NCBI GenBank assembly: GCA_009792885.1
Contig: WMCF01000029.1
Location: forward strand, 6,590,000-6,653,999
DNA: 64,000 bases
Direction: 5' to 3'
Source: Eremophila alpestris peregrina
Lineage: Eukaryota; Chordata; Aves; Passeriformes; Alaudidae
Below the pieces are notes generated by a model. That model searched no databases. It was not told the DNA's origin and saw only the letters and a list, made by a program, of their open reading frames with translations. A program made the translations under genes and the position numbers. Positions 13,166 through 27,100 of the stretch are shown here, piece after piece (the stretch's first letter is position 1; every line of letters starts with the position of its first letter).

Positions 13166-13200
13166 TTTGGAACTACAATTAATAAAATTGTAGTTCCAAA
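13166..13200. repeat. Perfect 15-bp inverted repeat (hairpin) in ALDH1A2 intron 2
   Basis: The left arm TTTGGAACTACAATT (13,166-13,180) and right arm AATTGTAGTTCCAAA (13,186-13,200) are exact reverse complements around a 5-base AT loop. It sits in a 236-base intron, about 90 bases from the exon 3 acceptor. The arms are too short for a microRNA precursor. Confidence 0.9.
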
Positions 13201-13311
13201 CACTGTCCAACAGTGCTATTCTGGACAGCTTGCTTTGATCTGTACATTTCTATTATCTGTTATACATTTAATTTATATATTAAACATATAGCCATTCATG
13301 GGATACATTAC

Positions 13312-13416
13312 CTTGTCAGCTTCTTGAATGTCACAGATTTGTTCTCCTGTTGCTGGATTATATACTGGGAATATTCTTCCACTTTCAGAATTCTGCCACT
13401 CATTATTGATGAAAAT
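13312..13416 (-). CDS. ALDH1A2: ALDH1A2 exon 2, residues 40-74
   Basis: The exon encodes IFINNEWQNSESGRIFPVYN followed by PATGEQICDIQEADK. This is the start of the ALDH fold, with the conserved FINNEW and NPATGE motifs of class 1/2 aldehyde dehydrogenases. It is 105 bases (35 codons, phase 0 at both ends), bounded by acceptor ATCTAG-type sequence and donor GTAATG. Against the mammalian protein I see only conservative changes (Val to Ile, Glu to Asp). Intron 2, between this exon and exon 3, is only 236 bases and carries a perfect hairpin. Confidence 0.97.
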
Positions 13417-14403
13417 CTAGAAAAGGAAGAAAAGTCATCAGGTCTCCTGCATGAACAAACAGTAATGTATATAACAACAAACTCATCAGAAAATCTGCAG
13501 ATTCTAATACAAAAGAACTGAAACTTTTTTTTTGTATGTGAAAATTACAGTTTTCAAGAGTTCAGGCTGAGGTGAGCCCCTGATGTCTTTCTGTATTCTA
13601 TAGCAGTGTCATTATAGAAGCAACATCAAAGTCTAAACACTGGTTGATGTTCAAATTTGGTTCAAAAACTGTAACAAATCAACTAAAAAAAGAAATACCT
13701 GTATCAGAGAAAAAGCCTTGAAACTGCTGGAGACAAGACAAGGATTTGGAGTAATCACTCAGTTCAGTAAGTAAACATTTAGTCACTGATACATCCCAGT
13801 CAAGGCTGAATAATCTCAAACATCACAGTTCTTCAATACACAGTCAGTTAATTATGGCTACAGTGACGGCTTGCAGCACAAAATTAACTTGCTTATCTGC
13901 TAGGAACAATGGAAATTGTTACATTCTCTCAGTGTTGATATCATTTTAATTGTCAGGAGCAAAACAAATTTAAATGGTAATGGTGCTGACAAAAGCTGTC
14001 TTGAGAAAGGTAATGACAAATGAGTTTATTTAAAGTAGATTTTTACTAGTAGCTGCATACATGTCAGTTAATTCTGCTGAATTAAGAACAGGATGCAATT
14101 ATTTTTTAGCAAGTATTAAAGAAGTCACTCCATAAAAATGACTGAGTGAAAAGTTTTCCAGGTATTCAGACTCATTCTGTCTTTTAAATCTTTTTAAGAA
14201 TGTAAGTGTTCAAAAAGCTCAGGCAACATTTGGGTTCCTTGGAGTCCAGATATCAATGTACTTTTATTGGATTCCATGAAATACAACTTTGAATGTGTAA
14301 GAGGATGTCTTGGCCTCATTGAAATACACAAGAATTTTACCCCTGATTCCACTGAAAGCAGGAGTTCACACCTAGAGAGAAGGAATGTTCACCACCTGTT
14401 TAG

Positions 14404-14447
14404 GTTTTTTTGTGGTGTGGTTTTTTGTTTTTTTTTTTTTTTTTTTT
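14404..14447. repeat. T-rich tract
   Basis: A T-rich stretch ending in an uninterrupted run of 20 T (14,428-14,447). On the minus strand, the transcribed direction, this is an A tract. No attached element is recognised. Confidence 0.8.
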
Positions 14448-17400
14448 AATACAGGGCTGCGTTTATAAAAATGGGGACCCTTTGAAAGCTTGAGGAGTCT
14501 CAGTTCCAATCAGAGATACACAGGTGAGAGAAACTGGCCCATCTTTGTACACATGAAGGCAAAAACACATCTGTAGAGTTTTCAGTTACCAGACATGAGC
14601 TTGCTCAAACCTATTCTCCAAGCCAAATGGAAGTCCTGTAGTGTGTTCCTCTCAGCAGGGCTTATTAGCTCAGGCTCGGTGCCACAGTAACTGCAGTGTC
14701 CCAGCTCCTGCTGCAGGGCTCAGTCGTGTCCAGCTCACTGTGGCTGCGTGTGGGAGAAACCTGTGCCTGCCTGGGAAAGACCCTGGCACTAGAACTGTAC
14801 ACAGAAACCAACAATTCCATGTGCTTCTACTGTTATGGATGTGTTTCTGTTGTGTTTTCTCATCTTCCCTATGCCTCAAACTTCAGTCTGTTTGCTGTGT
14901 GCCACTCCATCCATTCCAGGGTCTGTCCTTTCTTTACTCCCCCTTGCCCCCTCTGTTTAGGTTTTCAGAGGCTGCTGAACTCAGGACCTACCACACCACT
15001 TCCATTGCTTTCCTTGCATGCCCTATTTATCCTGAACCTGTTTGTGTCCTTGGACTGTGCTGGTGTCTTCCTGCTCCGTGATGGCACTGTGCAGCAAACC
15101 CAAGCACTGGTCCCTGTTAGAACATTCTGGAGCTAACCCAAAATGAGATAGTGAAAGAATCACCATTACGATCTCTATTGACCAATGCCATAAGCCAGAA
15201 TCCTCTGGTGGATCATTGTCACTTTTAGACTGTAAGTGAAGCAAAGAAACACTGAGGTCTGTGACCTGTGTGGAAGAAGGGATTTACTTCATGCTTTCCA
15301 CTAGTTTTCTCAGAGTTAACTCTGCACCCAGTGAGTGTGTCAGGGGGCTGCTGAGGGGAGGGAGGGGAAGGGAGAAAAGCTTCCAGCTTCAAGAGCAGAT
15401 GGCCAGAGAAGATGTAAGCATGTTTGTTTAAGGTGACAGGATGTACATAAACACATGGGCTTCTCGTGTGAGCTGCATTGAAAGAATAAAGCAGTTTGGT
15501 TGAGTAGAAGAACCTGAGAAATTGTGGCAGCCGCAATTCAGTACATTTTCTTTAGAGAAGTGGTCTGTTCTTTTTTAAATAGATTAAAACATGTTAACTC
15601 CATTCTTCTGTGATTAACACCTATCATCAGGTTTGCTAGTACACAGGACATATATTTGTTCTTGAAATACCACAAGAATGAGAAATAGTGCCTTGAAATT
15701 ACAAAAGAGTGCTGCATTTCAAGCTGACTGGAAGGAAAAGCTGTGTGATTTTATTGAATGCTCCGTTTATCCCACTGACTTAGAAAAAGAACAGCAATAG
15801 TAAATATTTCAGATAGGACATGGGAAGGATCTATTTGGCATAAAGTTAGAGCTGAAAGCAAGAGAAATTGCTACTGTTAATGGTTAATGTTAGTTTCTTC
15901 CTGTTCCACTTTCTATAAACAAGGTATTGCCTATACAAGCTCATTACTGTAAACTGAGCACATTTAAATTGGCAGTAAAATCAGAGTATTTACTCTAGTG
16001 CACAAATAAAGTACCTAGTCCCATGTTTTGGAACAGTTTCAAGTCTTGAAATCCAGCAGCTGGAGGCTTTACAAGCAAAGCCTTACACTTAAATAATTCA
16101 CTTTTGAAAGTTTTAGGTGTTCTGTGTCAGGTAGTACCATTCAGCAGATATTCCTACCACCGAGACACAGATTCTTTTGCAATAAATTTGCATTCACGGG
16201 GGCTTTTATAACTCTTCCAGCACTACTGACTCCAATGGCTGTTGATTAAACGTATATATCCTGTACATTTAATCTGACTTTCATTATGGCCACTTCGTAA
16301 AAATGCCATGAAATGGAGAAGCGATGACACATTGCAAGCAAAAGGAATCCCTGCAAAGCCTCAAATTGGGTTTTTTTCTCCTTTATTTATAGCGACCATG
16401 GTAAAGGCTAACTCTAAATCAGGCAGAATATTTGACAGCAAATGTTCCTATCTATGGATTATATATAACCCATCCTAAACACCAGATAAAAAAGGGGTAA
16501 CCCTAGAAAAAGAAGGGCTTGCTTCCATGTAAATCATGCTACAAATTGGACAACACCCAGTGAGTTCATTGTTCAACCTCAATTGTGAAGGCTATTCACA
16601 TTTACTATTCCCCTGGAATCAATGTTAATTAAGGCTGACTGGGGCTATAAATCAGCCTTTGGTTTTTACAACTTAATTCAGCATTAAGCATATATATGTA
16701 AATAAAAGGTAACTGATTAACCACTTGAGTTTTCCAGGAGTTACTGAGGTAATTTGTTTTTGTTTGAGTCCTAGTGTTACCTTTTGTGATATGCAGTGGG
16801 GAGAAAAAAAGTCTCTAGTGTGTCATGCATTTGCTATGTGGTATTGTGGTAGTTAAATGATCTGGCCTGTTGGGTGCTATCAATAGCATTGTGCCAAAAG
16901 GCAAAGGGAAGAAGGGAGCACTTGAAAAATCTTGGAATACACAAACATTTTGTTTGCCATTTACTCTCAGCAGAGGCAGTAATGGCAGTAACATCAGAGC
17001 AAGAAGATAAAAGGCCAGCTTTGCTGCTGACCTGAGGTGTCCCTGTAAGTGATTTAGCTAAGAACAAACCCAACTGGCAAAACAACCAAGGCCTCCTGTA
17101 AGTGAGGAGTCTGGCTGTGGTGGGTGTGCAGTGGGCAAAGGAGGAAACCAAATCCATTTTGTCCTCAGTGATGCCAAAGGGGCCAGCAGAGCAGGGCAGC
17201 AGGAGCTGGGGCTGCAGGTGCTGGGCATGTGAGGTTGAGGGGGGTGGGAGGGGCTGTTCCAAACAGTGCAGTGTGGCAGGCCTGGGTGAAGCTCCCAGTT
17301 GCCCCTGTGAACATGATGGCCCTTGGACTGTCATCATTCTCATGAGATCTCATCACGCAGGTCTCTGGGCAATTTCTGTTCCTTTCCAAATGAAAGATGG

Positions 17401-20173
17401 AGAGGGCATGGATTTTCCTAAAGAGAACAGTCACATCCCTCCTAGTACTGACAATAACTTCTTGTTCATACACACATGTTCTCATAGATCTTTTGCCAGA
17501 ACTTTGCAAGATAATAGTCCCACCATGTCTTCATTAGATTCAAATCCTGCCTGTGGCTAATTATCCATAGCCTGTTGACAGAGTTCCACAGGGCTGATCA
17601 AGAAGCCAATCTGACTCATCCTAGAGGTCAAGTGACTGTTCAGAGCCTTGGAGATACCTCATCATACCAAAAAGTATACAAAGGAAAGGAAAACTCCAAA
17701 GTTACCATGTAAAAATTCCAAGTTCCTTTGAAACTGCTGACATGTAGTTGGAAGAAAATCATACATTGCATTTTGCACAAGACTTGCATTTCACAAGCAT
17801 TACACAGTGAGCTCAATAGCATTTTGGATGCTCATCAGTTTTGAAATGAAGCCAAATGTTTTTAGCATAACACAAAGCAAATTTAGCTTTGCAAATAAAC
17901 AAGTAGAATATCTTGTTTCACTAGCCATCCATCCCAGCTGGCTTAGTAATAATTAGCAACCTAATGTTCATTTTAAACCATGCAGGTAAGTGGAGTGATA
18001 AGTATTCAAAGAGGAAGGGATGTGAACAAACCCAGGCTGGACATTCTGATCTGCAGTGCAGCAATAGCAAAATTTAGACCAGTGAAAAATGTATTTTGTG
18101 TTTTCATCACTATTTATCAGTAAGGAAGTACTAAACAACTATCTTTATGAGTGTGTATATAATCAATTAAAATAAAGCACTGAACTAATACCTCCTTTGC
18201 AGATCTTAGTTGAAGGAGCTTTAGTTTCATGGCACTTCAAATTCCCTCTGCTGTTGAGCCAGGGGCTAGCCCTGGATTTAGGAAATGGAACTGATTTTTA
18301 CATTCACTGGGGATTCCTGCATGCTCACTGCCTCTCTTGTATTGTCTTTCCTTAAAACTCATAGGGAAAAAAAAGATTTTGGGCTCTCTTAATTCATAAG
18401 AGTAATCAACACAGGTGGCAACAATGTAACTTTTCATTTCCTTTCTTGAAAATGTTCTCAAATGATGTGTGAGTGAAATGATGATCTACACTCTTAATTC
18501 GATATTGCTTAGTGATGATGTCATGAGACATTTTCTTCAGGCTCCCCAGCTGTTTAACTAAGAACTTCAGGCAGTGGACAGACAGTGGCCCAGCATTCAG
18601 CTCTTTGGAGGTGGAATTATTTTCCCATGGATTTAATAAACAAGGTTTTTGTGCTGTTGCAGCTCCAGAAATGTTTTTTGGTACAGGAAGAGAATTTTAA
18701 CATCCAAATAATAATGGCTTCCCACAGGAGATTTGGTTCTGGATGAATGGAGGAAGGAATGGGAATTTCCTAACTCAATTGATTTAGTAGCTGGTTATAG
18801 TTTCATTCCATCAAAGATCTTTTTTTCATATGTGGCTTTTTCCTTAGAGAGCTTTTGACACTAAATCTGCTGGGATGGGGGAGGGGGCATCAGATGCCAA
18901 AGTACTTTATAAGAGAATCACAGCTGCTTGGCCCTCAGCATCTTCTCAGAGCTGGAGGCATTAGGAAGTACATAATGGCACTTCTTTTTTGAGGGGGGAT
19001 GGACAACAATTTTAGAGGCATGCAAAAAATCCAGCAGCAGCATTTCCCTTGGTAAATACTGCATAACATCCCAGATACTGGGCACCTGTGCCTCAGTCTG
19101 GTCAGGAAATTTCATATCCTTTCCCATCTCAGCAACTTCATTTCCTCTCCTTGGGAAACATTTCAAGAGTCCTAATGATTAGTACGATTGTAAGGGAACG
19201 AACTAGGTGGGATTGCCAATCAGAGGTGCAGCTTGTTTATTTTCACAGGCTTTGTTTTCCTTCACTTTTATGGCTGTCTTGATACTGCAAATCTCTCACA
19301 TTCTAGAGTGTGTTGTGAGGCACTCCTGGGAGTGACTGCAAACCAACAGCTGGCTATGGAATCAGCAAAAACCTGGTTTATAAGAAGGCACTAGGAAAGC
19401 AACAGCCAATGCCAGCAGTCTGCTGGCTGAATGACTGACGATGGATCAGCAGTCCCATTTAATTTTATTTTTAAGGGGATTGTTCAGGTGACTAGCAAGA
19501 GTCACAGCTTCTTGCGGGCAGTTCACAAAAGGTCAGTAATGGGCTTCAAGGCCCACTCCCCAAGCCCTGTCAGTGCAGAATCCTGCTTCTTGCCATGAAT
19601 GAGCCTCTCTGGGCAGCACCAGGGGCTGTGCTGCTTTCAGGGGATACCCCTGCCAGAGGCAAGGCAGCCTGGCTGGCCCAGCACCCCAGCCCAGGTGCTC
19701 CTCGTGTCAGTCCTAACCCCAGAGCAGAATCATCCTCAGGAGTTACCCAGATTTGGGGTTTTAGTGAGATGCCTTTCAGCTGTGGAGGAATTGCAGTTGC
19801 ATGAGAGGAACAGTGAACTCTGCAAGGAACAACTTTGCACCAAATTTAATTCAGGCAAGCAAGCTCCCATGGGCATATAGCTGGTTTTCAGCTACAAGAG
19901 GTCCAAGGGGTCCAGAGCAGAACAAAAGGAAAAATCCAGCTGGTTTCAGTGGGAGCTGAATCAGGCCCCAGTTGAGGAAAAGGAATCAGTGGCAACAGCC
20001 TCCAGAGGGATGTTTGTACTGGGAAACAAAGCTGTTTCACTGGAAATTTGACACATGGTCTAGAGCCTGTGAGGTCTGAAAGGCCAAACAAAACCAGAAT
20101 ATGTTGATTTTTCTTTTTCCTCTTTGGCTGCTGGGTTGTCCTTCTCTCTCCATACTAACACCCCCCACACTGT

Positions 20174-20220
20174 AAAAATTAAAAAAGAAAGAAAAAGAAA
20201 AAAATATTGAAAAGAAAAAG
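20174..20220. repeat. A-rich (GAAA)n-like tract
   Basis: Forty-seven bases of A runs broken by G or T (units such as GAAAGAAAAAG). It is low-complexity sequence within intron 1. Confidence 0.7.
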
Positions 20221-23200
20221 AGCTCTCTTCTAAAGCTCTCTGTGCTGTGGCATGCTTGTTATTTTTCAAACTCTCGTTTGGACCTCAGAGCCCGATAGAT
20301 AATGTCATGGCTTTTGGATGTGGTGTACCATAAATGGGGCTTTCCTTCATAAAATCAAGCTTGAAATTGCATTCAAGAAATCTAGAGTGCAAACTTGCGA
20401 GTGTACTGAGAAGGTTGGAGAATTTTAAACCTTTACAAACACAGTACAGCAGGAGGATCAAAAAAATGGAATGGAAAATAAAATGCCCAATAAGTGAGTG
20501 GGGCTGCTCTGGCTTCACTGTCAGTGCAGCAGTGCAGCCAGCTCTGGTACAATCTTGTTTGTGAAAGCCCAGTCCTGTGCCAAGGGTGGGTGTCTGATGG
20601 GAAGAGCAGGGTGTTTGCCTTCTCTGGGTGTAAATCCCAAGTAGCAAGGCCTAAGTCAACTCTATCAAAATTAAAGCCAGTGCTTCATACCAGTGGACTT
20701 TGGATCAGAAGCCAAGAGTTTGAAAGAGGGGAATACATCAAGATCCAGTGACATTTCAGCCTGTGCAAATTAAGTTAGGCTTCAGTGTGGGTGACATGAG
20801 CTGGAGGAGGATTCCCATGATAGAGCCCTAATGGTGGCAGAAGCTTGGTCACTTTTCAGTCCCAGAGAGGTGGGAGGAAAGGGCAAAGCAGAACCTGTCT
20901 GCACGGGCTGCTGCCCTGTTCTGCTCACCTGGATGTTGTTCAGGTGCTTAAAGGCAGATAGGGCAAGTCCCCCACTGAGCCAGCTCACAGAGAGAAGAGG
21001 TTTAGGGAATTGTGTGCTAGGAAAGGGGTGTGATGGGAGGAGAAACCAGAGGAATCCAGGGTCTCTGAGCAGCAAATGGAATCAGAGAAAGGGCTTGAAG
21101 CCTCCCGTCAGTCTGCTGTGAAAGTGGAATGTAACATGATTTTTTGTCCCACATCCCTCACACCAAATGTTTGACCTGCCTGTCTTCCTGTCTTAATTAG
21201 TCTTCTGTCTTTCTGGGAGTTGGGTCTGTTCTTCTGCAAATGGCAGCACATCAGACAGGGGAAACCTGTCATGTTTGTTTTCTAAGCTGTAGGGGGTACC
21301 CATTTGAAAAAACTCCCGGCTTATCTAAACATTTTTGTTTGTATGATTTTGAATTAGGAAGTGTGAGTAATTAGTTAAGAAGATTAAATAAGTCTTAACA
21401 ACAAGCAGTAGCGTGCTTACTTTCCTCCTCCCCCCAAGTATTTCCTGCACAAAACCCAGGCTGCCAAACTGTGATGATACCCTTTTCTATTTTAGTTTCT
21501 CACTGTGCCACATGCTGATACAGCATCCGTTATTTCAATTCAGTCTCATTAAAGGGATTATTTTGCGCCTGGTTGTTCAAGAAAATTAATCTAAAGAGAA
21601 GAAACTTCAGATTGTATTGTCTGTTGAACTATACCCACCACAAACATTTTACTCCTTTTGGCTGCCTTATTAAACCTGTGGGAAGAAACTTTCATTGCAG
21701 CACATAAAGGCTTTCCTCAAAGTAATTTTTACTTTTTTCAATTAATGAAAGATTTGTCTGCTGTTAGCAGAACAATACAGGGGCAATAACATAGCTCAGG
21801 TAATATTTCATGTATTCCTAAGAAACTAAGCTCCCAAGCTTTACTTATCCTTTCTTCAGTGGGACTCTTTAATTGCTGGAGAAGAATGTTTGCTCTCTTT
21901 AACTACATCAGAAAACATTACGTGTGAAACCAGGATGACTAAAAAATTAACTGTGCTTTCCATTTTCACTAATTACAAAGACAAGTCATCACTGGATGAG
22001 TTGGGTAAGGATGGCAGTGGTTTTTATGGAGTATGATCCTTGATGTCACTTATTGCACCTTAAAAAGTGAAATAATGAAAGTTTTTTAAAAATCCACTAA
22101 ATTGAGAGTGGAGAGGAGTATTTGTTTACATAATCAATTATTGGGCTGTCACTGGGCTTTAATGAAGTTGTGGCTATTAAGAACTTGATCCTGGAAACCC
22201 TTCCACAAGCACTCATTTGAAATGGTGGGATTGAGGAGGGGTTTGTACAAACAAGACTCATATTACTCTGTGTAGTTCTCCTGTGTTTTGCATTGTTTGT
22301 GCATTGCAAGTCTTGTGTGCTCCTTATGTGTGACAGAAAACAGTGTGAGCTATTTATCTGTACATGGGAAACATGCTCTGCCATTTGGAAGAATTTAATC
22401 TCCCTTGCAGGTAACTGCCATTTTAAATGTTCATCACCAGGAACAAGTTCTTACTTATAAATTAGCTGTGCTGCACAAATAAATATTCCTCCCAGGATTT
22501 CAGACATTATAGACAACACAGAAAAATACAATGAGCAAATTTATTTTGACTTAAAAGCTCTGCCTGAGAAAATTGCCTTATAACTACACATGAGAAATTG
22601 CTGGAATGTCAGCTTCATTTGCAGTGGCCCCTTATGGCCTGATCACCCTCCCTGGCACGATAAATCACTGGCAAGATCCTTACCTTAACACGTTTGATCT
22701 CAGCTCAGCAAGACTTGGTTTTGATGTGAAGAACTCCAGATCTGTTAGGTCAGAGACAAATAGCAGAGCCACTGACCTGCAAAGTGCTAAGTCTATATTA
22801 GACCCAAGTGAGCAGCCTTAAGCTCCTGAAAAGTTTGCCTTCACTTCTACTTTGCATCCTGAAGCTTTTCAAATATTACTGTTAGCATGTTTTGTTAATG
22901 ATGCCAGAGACGTTTCCTTTTGTGCCGTTCTGCATCTACAGAATCCACAAAAAGCATGTGGTGTGAGAACTATGAGCTTGGGTAAGCTGTTAGAATTATC
23001 TGCACTTTGGAGAGACATGAAATAAAACTCATTATTTATCTGTTTCTTTACTTAATTTACACAAATAGCTTGCACTGGCCTTTTTCTTACCAGAGCATGC
23101 CTACTGACATCATAAATAATGATATTCACCAGTACACCCATTAGGATGATGCGAGGTGCCTGTCTGTACATGTCTGTACATACAGAAATTCAAACTACTC

Positions 23201-24100
23201 CTAAAAAGAAAAAGCTCAGCATGTGACATTTACATTCAAAGTCTGAACTTTCACAAAGAATAGTTTTGCGGCTGCTCAGTTTTGCAGCCTCGGTTTGAAA
23301 GTATTCCTTATTGTCCTGGTTAAACAGTCACTTATCTGTAGGATAGTAAGCAGGAGTGTTAGTCTACCAGAAAATTGGATGTTCTTAATGGGCTTTGGGG
23401 GAGAATAGCTTTGCATCATCAGCATTAAGTTAAATCACATTAAGTACCCACTTACAACATAGGGATTACCACTTATGACATCTTTGGTGAAAGCCTTTAA
23501 AACAAATTGTTGTGTTTGTTAGAAGAAGCTGTGAGATAACAATTCCCAGAAGTCTGATTTATAAATTCTTTTTGCTCTTCAAGAAGATGCAAAGGAACCC
23601 AACACCTCTCATTCAATGTTGCAATGAAATCTCAGGCTGGAAATTCTTCTCAATAAAAAGTCTTGAAAATACTAATTTATTTACTTTAGAATATTCTTCT
23701 GGAAGAAGAAACCATTAGACTCCCTTTTCTCAGAGTTCAGTTCTGATTTCTCCTCCAGTTCTTTATGCTGATTAAGTCATTGCCTTTGCATGTACAAAAC
23801 TAGAATAGGACATTCTGCTTTTTATTATTCATAAGGCTGATTGGGGAGAACTGGGTTTAAACTGTCAAAGTAACCTGCTGTGCTTGGATACCTGACAGAT
23901 TTACACCTCAAAGTACACTGTGGTGCTAAGGCTAAAATTGGATGTGGACTGTTCTTGCAAAAGCCAATTACAGTCTCAGTCAAATAGAACACCTGAGGAT
24001 ATACCAAAATAATGCCAATGTTTGATAGAATTTAACATTTTTGTATATGACTAGCAAGCTATTCTGTATAGAGATGAAGACTTGCACGAAAAATGAGCTC

Positions 24101-24135
24101 TTCTATTTAACTTTAATATTTAACTTTAAATAGAA
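24101..24135. repeat. Short AT-rich inverted and direct repeat
   Basis: The arms TTCTATTTAA (24,101-24,110) and TTAAATAGAA (24,126-24,135) are exact reverse complements. Within them TATTTAACTTTA occurs twice, 13 bases apart. It is a minor structure in intron 1. Confidence 0.7.
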
Positions 24136-27100
24136 ACAGACTAATGAGTTCGAGTGTGTAAATGAAAAACATGACCCTAAATTTTGCCAAACTTGCAGTA
24201 TTAAAAAAGGGGACTAGGACAAAACCTGGTTATACCAAGCTTTCCTTAAATGAGCAAAGTGTGCTGTAAGTCTTGTTAATAAAGAGCCTTCCTTAAGAAA
24301 CTTGAATACTCATATATACAGTCCTGAGATCCCCTTTCCCCATTTCCTTTAAAATTCATGTTTCTTTTCCCCTTTTTAACCAAATTCCATTTTTCTCTGC
24401 TGGAACCCCTCGTACTGATGCCAGAATATGGGCAAACTTCATTAGATTCCTTGCTGTCTACAAGACAGAATTTATCCTTGCAGTGAACACAATGACACGT
24501 GATCACTAAAATCACTATCAAGACTTCAATCTGAGAAATTTTTCATCCAAACATTGCAAGTACTATGGGTAAGTAAAGGTATGGAGCCCAGTACTAATTA
24601 CAGCAAACATCACCCAGTGCCCCACTTCTGCAAGGAGCACACCAGTGACAGCTGTTTGTGAAGGTTCATGGCACGCAGCCTTTGGCAGGTACCTGCTATA
24701 AACTACGTTGCCAATCCAATCCAGTGAGTAATAACTAATTCCCATGGGACCTGGCTGAAGTCAGATGTTGCTATTCCTGGTTCACTGCTTTTAGTCTCCC
24801 TAAAGACCGTTTAGGCAAACAGCTGGAAGAACTGACTACAAAGGTTCCCAGTCACAGGGAACCACTCTGGGAAAGCAGGTAAAGGCTTCTAACCAGGAAA
24901 CAAGTTATCAAACGATTTCTCCTGTTGCTCCCTCAAGGAAAGAAATTAACTGAGACAGAGAGCAAGAGCATGAACACATTAGTGTTGCATGCAGAATCCA
25001 GACATTAAAACCAATTGTCTTGGCTGATGGGAGGAAGAGCTGTGCTGCACCAGTCAGTGGGCATGTTCTGCACTGGGCTCCTGCTTGGCATCTAAATAGG
25101 AGGGCCCTCATTCTCCCTCCATGCTGGAGTGCCTTACTAAAATAAAACCTTTGAGATGTGAACAGAAGCAATACCAGAACTGGAGTTCCAGTACTGTCAC
25201 CACTTTGCAGTGATGGAATATTCCTCCTAAAGAGAAGGAGAAGTACAGAGGGGAGCAACATCACCAGCTCCAGCTTCATCCGAACTCATTATGCAGATCT
25301 TGCAGCAAGGAGGGCAGTGCCTCCCTGACAGCACTCAGAGGAACAACAACAGAGACAGCTCCTGATGAAGTGACACAGAAAGAGAGCAAAGAGCACAAAG
25401 AAAGGGGTCTTTTCATCCATGCTGTGTGTGCATGTATAGTGAGTACACAGAGAAGTGCGCAATTAATGGCATACAGAAATGCAGACATGCATCCACAGGT
25501 AAACACTGGCTCCAAAATTCATCTGTATTGCCATTTCCCAGAATACCATGTACAAAAATAGACGCTTGATCTTCTTGTAGTCTGGCTGGTTTAGCAAGAG
25601 ATCCTGCCTCTGACACTGACCTACTGTCTGAGTTAGTCATGGTTACACTCCCACAAATTTAAACTCCCCCATCTGTGAAGGAACCTTGTCACAGTTTTAC
25701 AGTGAGGCTGAATCAATTAATGCCTTCTGAAAGATGTGATGGAGTAGAATATTAACATTTGCAGTTGAGTGATCCCAGCTAAAAACATCTTTAGTAATGT
25801 AACAAATGGATTTAAATTCACTATCAAAGGGTTGGACCACCAAGACTGCTAGGCCATCAGCAGCATAGCTATAGCACATTTAGTTAGTTTTATATCACTA
25901 TTTCAAATGAATAGTGAAAAAAGCAGAGCTTGGTTTTCACCTTTCAAGAAAACAGCATCCAATAAACATCACAAAAGAGAAGAGGCCGTTAAGTAGCTGT
26001 GGTAAAGAAAGTGGCATAAGGACAAAAAGAGGAAGACCAACAAAATGTCAGGCACTGATGGAAAGGGGGTAAAGGCTTAGCCAGATGTCCTGAAAAAAAA
26101 CCGTGCTTGTTTCTCAAGGTCCATGCAGGCCATTCTGGTACAGGACTGCTGCAACAGTGTGTCACAACTGAAGCAACTGGGAAAAAACAAAAAGTCCTTG
26201 ATTTGAAAGGTAGGTGATAATTTCTTGCTAGTTTTGAACAACTCAAGAATAAACTATTTCTGTTACAGCTGAAAAGAAACATAGGCAAATGTAAAATGCA
26301 TATGTTATGGTAAGCTTTGAAAATATCCAGTGGAATCAGGACAGTGCTTTTATGTCTGGGTGCAAAGAGTGTTTAAAATATATTCCAAATATGTTTCAGA
26401 CAACAAAACGAAGTGGTTCCTTAGGAAAAAAAAAATCTATGTATCCACCTGTCAGTTACATAAAGGCCTTCTCAAATCAGTTTGACAATATAAAGCAGTA
26501 TTAAACCCAGTTTAAAATTAAATTCTATTTTAAGGACATTTTACACTAGCAGAGTGGTAAATAAAAGTGAGGTGCAGTGTCATGGGAAGTGCTTTTGCGA
26601 TTGAGCTGAAAAGACTTTACAGGGTTTTTCAACTACCTACATCACAATTTTCATCTAGGTCATCTTATAGCTGGGAAATAAAAGCACAAGTGCCTATAAA
26701 CCAGCCTAAGAAAGCTGAGTGTGAAAATGGGTGATCTGGACTGTATCATAGGGAGGAAAAAACCAGTGTTTTTTGAGCATAAGGGGATGAGAATTATCAG
26801 AGGCATACCACCCTTTTTACGTGTGAGCTGTGTAGGGAGGACAAGTCGGGCTGCAGAGGGGGGAGCAGCTCTGTGTGCAGCGCTTTGCGTGGGCACTGCT
26901 TGGAGGGGAGAAATAACAAAATGTGGACCCACGGATATGGAAGCAGTGTAGATCGTGAAGGATAATAGCAGGAGTGAGGTACTGACTTCTAAATAAGAGC
27001 CACTGAAGTGACATTGAAGTGGTACTGAAGAGGAAAAAGAGTATGAAGGCAGTAAGGCTGGTGCCAAAATAACTCCGTATTAGTTCAGTGAAAGCCGCAC

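Noticed and set aside
14641..15136. Two overlapping 146-codon plus-strand frames
   Set aside because: They overlap one another in different frames and show no conserved family pattern, only Cys/Leu/Ser-rich low-information sequence.
17102..17560. Plus-strand open frame of 152 codons, with overlapping minus-strand frames
   Set aside because: Overlapping open frames on both strands with no recognisable motif indicate local composition, not a gene. It lies deep in ALDH1A2 intron 1.
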